Assembly: GCF_000003855.2 (NCBI RefSeq)
Contig: NW_003101657.1
Coordinates: 525,688 to 589,687 of the forward strand
From: Blastomyces gilchristii SLH14081
Taxonomy: Eukaryota > Ascomycota > Eurotiomycetes > Onygenales > Ajellomycetaceae
Reading direction: 5' to 3'
Length of the DNA: 64,000 nt
Shown here: one piece after another, positions 60,001 through 64,000 of the stretch
How positions within the stretch are numbered: the first letter of the stretch is position 1
Layout: the number at the start of each line of letters is the position of its first letter
Made by a program: the position numbers and the translations under genes
The notes under the pieces: model-generated
What the model saw: only the letters and a program-made list of their open reading frames with translations
Told to the model about the DNA's origin: nothing
The model's database searches: none

Positions 60001-61355
60001 CTTCTATTAAAGCAATGGAAATTGAAGCTTCAATTTCTTCTTCTACTATTAGATTTGAAAAGGCCTGTATGAACTATGCTCTGAGAGTTGTAAAGATGAG
60101 CTTAAATTATATAATCAGAGAAAGAGTCTCTTCTTCATTTTCATCAATTAACTCTGAAAATGAACTGAATTGAAATAGCTTTCTTGATTGAAATGAAAAT
60201 AATTCTTCAAAGAAAATGTCTTCTCAACTGTACAGACTATGCTCTCTGATTAAAAATCAATTTTCTTCTTTAAATATTGAAAAAGTTGATCATGAGAAGT
60301 TATCTTTCTGGAGAGAAAAGCTTGAATCTCTTATAGACTTACAAATAAGTGAACTATTAAAAGAGAAAGAATATGAACAGCATTTGAAGAGAACTTCTAT
60401 AATCAATATAAAAGACTCTATTCTGATTTATTCAGATGACTCAAAAAATAAGAACTTGAATAGATTAGACACAGGCATTGCTTATACTGAAGATAATATT
60501 AATTTTATCTCAGATTTCTGAAATCTAGGCTGTGAATGTGAAGTCTTTGATGCTGAACTATTTGCAATAGTGAAAGCTTTCAAACTCATTGAAATAAAAT
60601 CTTATAAAAGAGGAAATTGTTTGAAAGAGACATGAATATTCTCTGATAGTCAAGCTGCTTTAAAAAGACTTAGAAATAGTCAGATTTGTAATGATCAAAT
60701 GAATCTTGAACTGATCTTAAACTCTGTTTTGAAAATTCAAAAGAGAAGAACATCAAAGCTGATAATTCATCTGCACTGAGTTCCTGCTCATATGAATATT
60801 CATGACAATGAATTGGCTGATTCAGCTGTAAAAAAGAGTGCAGAATTAAGCAGATCTATTCAAAAAATTATGTCCTGGTCTTTTATAAAGAGAAAAATAA
60901 AAGAATCTTGTTTAGACAAGTGAAATGAAAGCTGACAGAAACAAAAGAAGAGTATACATTATTCAAGATTTGAAACAAAACTCAAGTGAAAATCTTGTTC
61001 AATTAAATGTAAAAAGAAAATATTCTCATCTATAATACAGCTGAAACTAGGACATGGCTATTTCAAATCTTATATACAAAGATTTGATGATAGATTTGAC
61101 TTAATAGAATGCTCATTCTGCAATACAAATGAGAATTCTGAGTATATTGTAATACACTGTGCATTATACAATAGTCTCAGAGCCAGATTGAAAGAGAAGT
61201 ATGATCTAAATCAATTAAATATAAGATTCTTATTCTCAACTGAGACAGGAATTAAATACTTAATAGACTTTCTATCAGAAACTCAAGCAGCTATAAGAAA
61301 ATGACTAAATTCAGAATTATCTGAATATGAAGAGGAGAAAATCAACCAGATATAG
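57005..61355 (+). pseudogene. LINE ORF2: endonuclease, RT, RNase H
   Basis: The endonuclease (57005-57760) shows FIQNNVNRNS, then VDFILLQK, where the family's catalytic Glu reads as Lys (codon 50), and VEDFNTHH, where the GDFN glycine reads as Glu. RT (58.8-59.6 kb) shows TAAGPDSINHLII, VFIDIKEAFNHV and SYMNDI (59502-59513), where the first Asp of the usual xDD reads Asn. RNase H covers 60.5-60.9 kb and the C-terminal zinc motif about 61.1 kb. The stop is TAG 61353-61355. SINE2 is inserted at 58414-58790. Stops are mostly TGA at Trp positions. The three active-site changes are all G-to-A, so the copy is dead. Confidence 0.85.
58414..58790 (-). mobile_element. tRNA-derived SINE copy 2, 377 bp
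   Basis: Minus orientation, with the tail TTATTATTATT at its left and the tRNA-like head at its right. Duplication ACACAAGATGA on both sides (58403-58413 and 58791-58801). It matches SINE1 along its full length with few differences, nearly all transitions at CpG or CpC. It interrupts LINE ORF2 just before the RT. Confidence 0.94.
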
Positions 61356-61645
61356 TCTGTTAAAACAGCTATATACTATCTTTTAATAATTTGTTTTGTT
61401 ACAGTCTTACTTTACTTTATCTTTTTCTTTCAATTTCTTTCTGTCTATCTATTTAATGTGTCTATCTTTAAGACTGTGTTCTCTTTTCCTTTGTCATGAT
61501 ATTGTCAAATGATTTCAAAGTATCAGAAGATGTTAAAACACTGCAATTTGTAAACAGTTTTTGTATTCTGAGCTGGAATTTTCTGATTTTGTATATCTGA
61601 AATTGATGAATGTATAATAGTTAACTTTACAGATATAGGAAAAAC

Positions 61646-61668
61646 CCTGAGAACTAAAAGTTCTCAGG
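61646..61668 (+). other. LINE 3' UTR stem-loop
   Basis: Ten-base stem CCTGAGAACT / AGTTCTCAGG with loop AAA, about 55 bases before the LINE 3' end. The same stem with loop AA occurs in the chimera (26440-26461). Confidence 0.85.
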
Positions 61669-61797
61669 TAGATGTCATAGTCTCTGACTGCATACATCTA
61701 TAATTGAAGAATAATAATAATAATTAATCTATTTTCAACATCAAAAATAAAGGAAATCTCAAAGCTCAAGGTCTGCAAGGGATTTGAGAGCTGCAAG

Positions 61798-63668
61798 TCA
61801 CTCTTGTAATAATATCACACATGTCTCTGATTTCTCTATCACTCTGCATATGACATTAATGTCATTTATCACAAGATTAACTGGAATGTCAACATAGGAA
61901 TGTGTATAGATACATGTAGAAAAATTGAAGAAGAGTATGAGATCTGCAGAATCAGAAGCCAGAGCAGAGAGAATAAAGATAGAAGAAATAGAAGAAGAAG
62001 AAGACACAGAACTGAATAAATAATGACAGAAGTCACCTGAAGCTGAACACTTATAACTCAGTGTGTGCATCATCTTCTTCACAGAGAAGGAAGAGAAAGT
62101 GACAGAAGAAGCTTAAGAGTGAGAGAGGGTAGTCTCAGCAGTGTTATCATCTTTGATTAAAATGATCTCTGATGCTGAAGCAACTAAGAACTATTATTAG
62201 TGTATAAAACTGTAAAAGCAGAAATAATAATAACTGAATAAACACTTACTGATCTTAGAATTGTATACATAATTACAACACATATGAGACTTCTCAGAAA
62301 GAGAGAGAGAGACATAGAGAAATACAGAAAGCAAAATACAGTGTATAAACAGCTCATTCTTATAATGACATCTCAGATAAGATATACAAGTCTTATACTC
62401 ACAGATGTAAAAGAGTACAACATCTGCATTTCTGTTTCTGAAAATATGAATATTCTTCACCTGTACTATGAAGTCAGATGATAAACACTAGAGAATAGAT
62501 TAATACAGATTAATCATTCTGAAGATATTCATTAGAGCAGATATATCTGTAATATTGAATTTAATAGTTATAAAATATTTCTTGATATCTGTGAATATCA
62601 TGACTTCATATATAATAAAACTCATAATGATTTCTTCTAAGAATAGAAAAATCAGTGTCAGAAAGAGAAGATGAAAAAAGAAAAAACTTATAATCTTGAT
62701 ACTATTGAGAGAGAGAGTGATTCTCTGATACAAATAAATAATTATCTAATTATAAATATTTAAAATGAATATAATAATCAGCATCTGCAGCTGAGCTTCA
62801 GATAGTTATATTATATACAGTCTTTATACAATAAATTGTTCTAGAGATCAGTAAGAAGAGCAGAAGTATATATACTGAGAAATGTAATTTATTAAGTCTA
62901 TACAACATCTTCTTGAAATGAGAAGAGCTGATAACAAAAGCAGAGACAGCAGAATCAGAAAGAGCAGAGATAGCAGAAGTGAGAGAATCAGACACAGAAG
63001 CAGAGATAGTAAGAGCAGGAGAATCAGACACAGAAACAGGTGTAGAAGATTGAAAGAGAGCAGCAGAGAAAGAAACAGAGAAGACAGAAGACAATATGAA
63101 AGACTTAGTTATATATAACACAGACAATTTCTTCATTATTGTATTCTTCAAGTTCTTGATCAACAATTCAACATTAAGATTATAATCATCAGTGAATATA
63201 AATCTGTCAATGTATAAAGATTCTATATAAATCAAAATAAAATATTAATATCTGCAGTCATGTAAAACAATCAGAAAAACATGATCAGATACTACTGAAG
63301 AAAAGAGAGTCAGAGATGTATAAGAAGCTGAAGAACATGTGTCATTTATAATAGTATATGCTGACAATTGTTAGAAGATAAACAAGTTCTGATCATGTTT
63401 CACAATGCATTACACTTACTGCTAATAAACTGCTCAGTATGAGCACTATGAGAACACTTGTTATGAGAATGAGAGATCATCGCCAGGAATGCATATAATA
63501 TGATAAGTGAATAACAGATAGAAAGTGTTGAAAGAGAGAAGAAGCAGAAATCTTGAATGAAATGATGACATTCAATGATGATGATGATGAAGAAGATGAT
63601 TGAAGAATAGAAAAAGTTAGTGAATAAGTAATGTAATATAGTGAAAGTTTCTTTGTAAGAGTGTACAC
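61798..63668 (-). pseudogene. Antisense cargo gene of G2
   Basis: Counterpart of the G1 cargo gene, on the minus strand and opposite to G2 gag-pol. An open frame 63235-62798 (145 codons) joins NLNVELLIKNLKNTIMKKL, the Ser/Pro linker and FKKMLYRLNKLHFSVYILL without a break. 62460-62197 holds the cysteine-rich module with several cysteines lost (CEYKTC, CHYKNELFIHC, CCNYVYNSKISKC). 62082-61798 holds the C-terminal block (LVINDINVICRVIEKSETCVILL). Having the same blocks in the same order as G1 argues that this is a real ancestral gene. Not functional now. Confidence 0.6.
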
Positions 63669-63789
63669 AGAATACTAGCTGAATCAGAGATAGATCACAT
63701 AATTATGAACACTAGTGATATGCTAATCTGCATGAAGCTAGAATGTATATCATGATCACATGAGTGTAATCAAATCTGGTGAGAGAGAA

Positions 63790-63956
63790 TGTGATTCAGA
63801 AGAATGTATGACTGCTGAATAATAATGCAGCCGCTTCTGAACTTGCTTACAAATGTAAAGAGGCCATAGCGGCCACCAATTAATTTAGTGTACAGTATAT
63901 AAGAAGCCAGCGTACGCCTGTAATCGTACGCTGGCTCAAGCAACCTTTGAATCACA
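63790..63956 (+). repeat. 3' LTR of G2
   Basis: 167 bp, begins TGTGATTCAGAAG, ends TTTGAATCACA. Same length as 39472-39638. Confidence 0.88.
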
Positions 63957-64000
63957 GATGAGTATGTACTCTGTATATTCTTAGATTCAGTCATATCAGA

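Larger units (their letters stand above)
45544..61723 (+). mobile_element. Tad1-like LINE, apparently full-length, interrupted by E and a SINE
   Basis: Flanked by the 12-bp duplication TTAATCTATTTT (45532-45543 and 61724-61735). The G2 sequence continues correctly across it. Own sequence is 45544-47472 plus 55675-58402 plus 58802-61723, about 7.6 kb including a long 5' UTR. ORF1 has CCHC motifs. ORF2 has APE-type endonuclease, RT, RNase H and a C-terminal zinc motif. The 3' end is a stem-loop followed by an ATAATAAT tail. RNase H in a fungal LINE of this plan points to the Tad1 clade. Confidence 0.88.
39472..63956 (+). mobile_element. G2: second cargo-type Ty3 element, split by a LINE
   Basis: 167-bp LTRs at 39472-39638 and 63790-63956, of the G1 family but inverted relative to it. 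Pieces are 39472-45543 and 61724-63956, separated by the LINE. The left piece contains the 100-N gap and gag-pol. The right piece contains the antisense cargo frame. The host H reads through from 39471 to 63957. The duplication is ambiguous (GAT or AGAT, depending on which terminal A is counted). Confidence 0.87.
38814..64000 (-). mobile_element. Chromovirus H (host of G2), cut by window end
   Basis: Visible pieces are the 3' LTR (38814-39083), the pol C-terminal part (39084-39471) and 63957-64000, which continues the same reading region as 1257-1330 of element A. G2 lies between them. The 5' part of H lies beyond the window. Confidence 0.87.

Noticed and set aside
1..64000. Bacterial or organellar origin suggested by very low GC
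   Set aside because: Spliceosomal introns, Ty3 and Tad1-type elements and a GC-normal gene island show a fungal nuclear genome. The low GC is mutational.

Overview
The window looks like a chromosome segment of a filamentous ascomycete (Pezizomycotina, probably Eurotiomycetes). The genes have short spliceosomal introns with fungal branch points (TACTAAC or CTAAC). Two of them resemble yeast NHP2 and the yeast YGR210C GTPase. They sit in one island of ordinary base composition (about 7.7-15.9 kb) inside very AT-rich, transition-mutated transposon sequence. A run of exactly 100 N (40098-40197) marks a draft-assembly gap.

Layout. 1-6633: two copies of one Ty3-type chromovirus family on the minus strand, one inserted in the other. 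6634-7192: AT-rich spacer with a 230-bp tandem duplication. 7193-7908: one complete and one partial copy of a 506-bp MITE. 8277-14600: gene island with NHP2 (+), a YGR210C-like GTPase in 11 exons (+), a small conserved-looking protein with a frameshift (-), an unidentified ORF pair (-), and a possibly secreted protein with a broken start (-). 15994-30198: one MITE copy split by three later insertions, namely two chromoviruses (16017-21554 and 21808-29447) and another MITE (29607-30112). The second chromovirus was itself hit by a 1.9-kb chimera with a tRNA-like head and the 3' half of a LINE (24627-26521). 30312-38291: an 8-kb Ty3-type element (G1) that carries, opposite to gag-pol, a separate cargo reading frame with a cysteine-rich module resembling DUF3716. 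38814-64000: a nest five levels deep: chromovirus H > G2 (second copy of the cargo element) > Tad1-like LINE > chromovirus E > tRNA-derived SINE. A second SINE copy sits in LINE ORF2.

Most borders were set by target-site duplications read directly from the sequence: ATAAT, GTATC, AAAAA, CAATC, ACGA, 8-bp duplications for the MITEs and 11-13-bp duplications for LINE, SINE and chimera. G2's duplication is ambiguous, and the far ends of H and of the outermost left element lie outside the window.

The transposons are inactivated by a repeat-directed C-to-T process resembling RIP. Unlike textbook RIP, which prefers CpA, the changes visible between paired copies fall mainly in CpG and CpC. Most stops in the relics are therefore TGA at tryptophan positions, while CpA-containing codons often survive. 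The three observations most worth following are this context, the antisense cargo gene of the G elements, and the tRNA-headed SINE/LINE chimera. No functional tRNA, rRNA or CRISPR was found.
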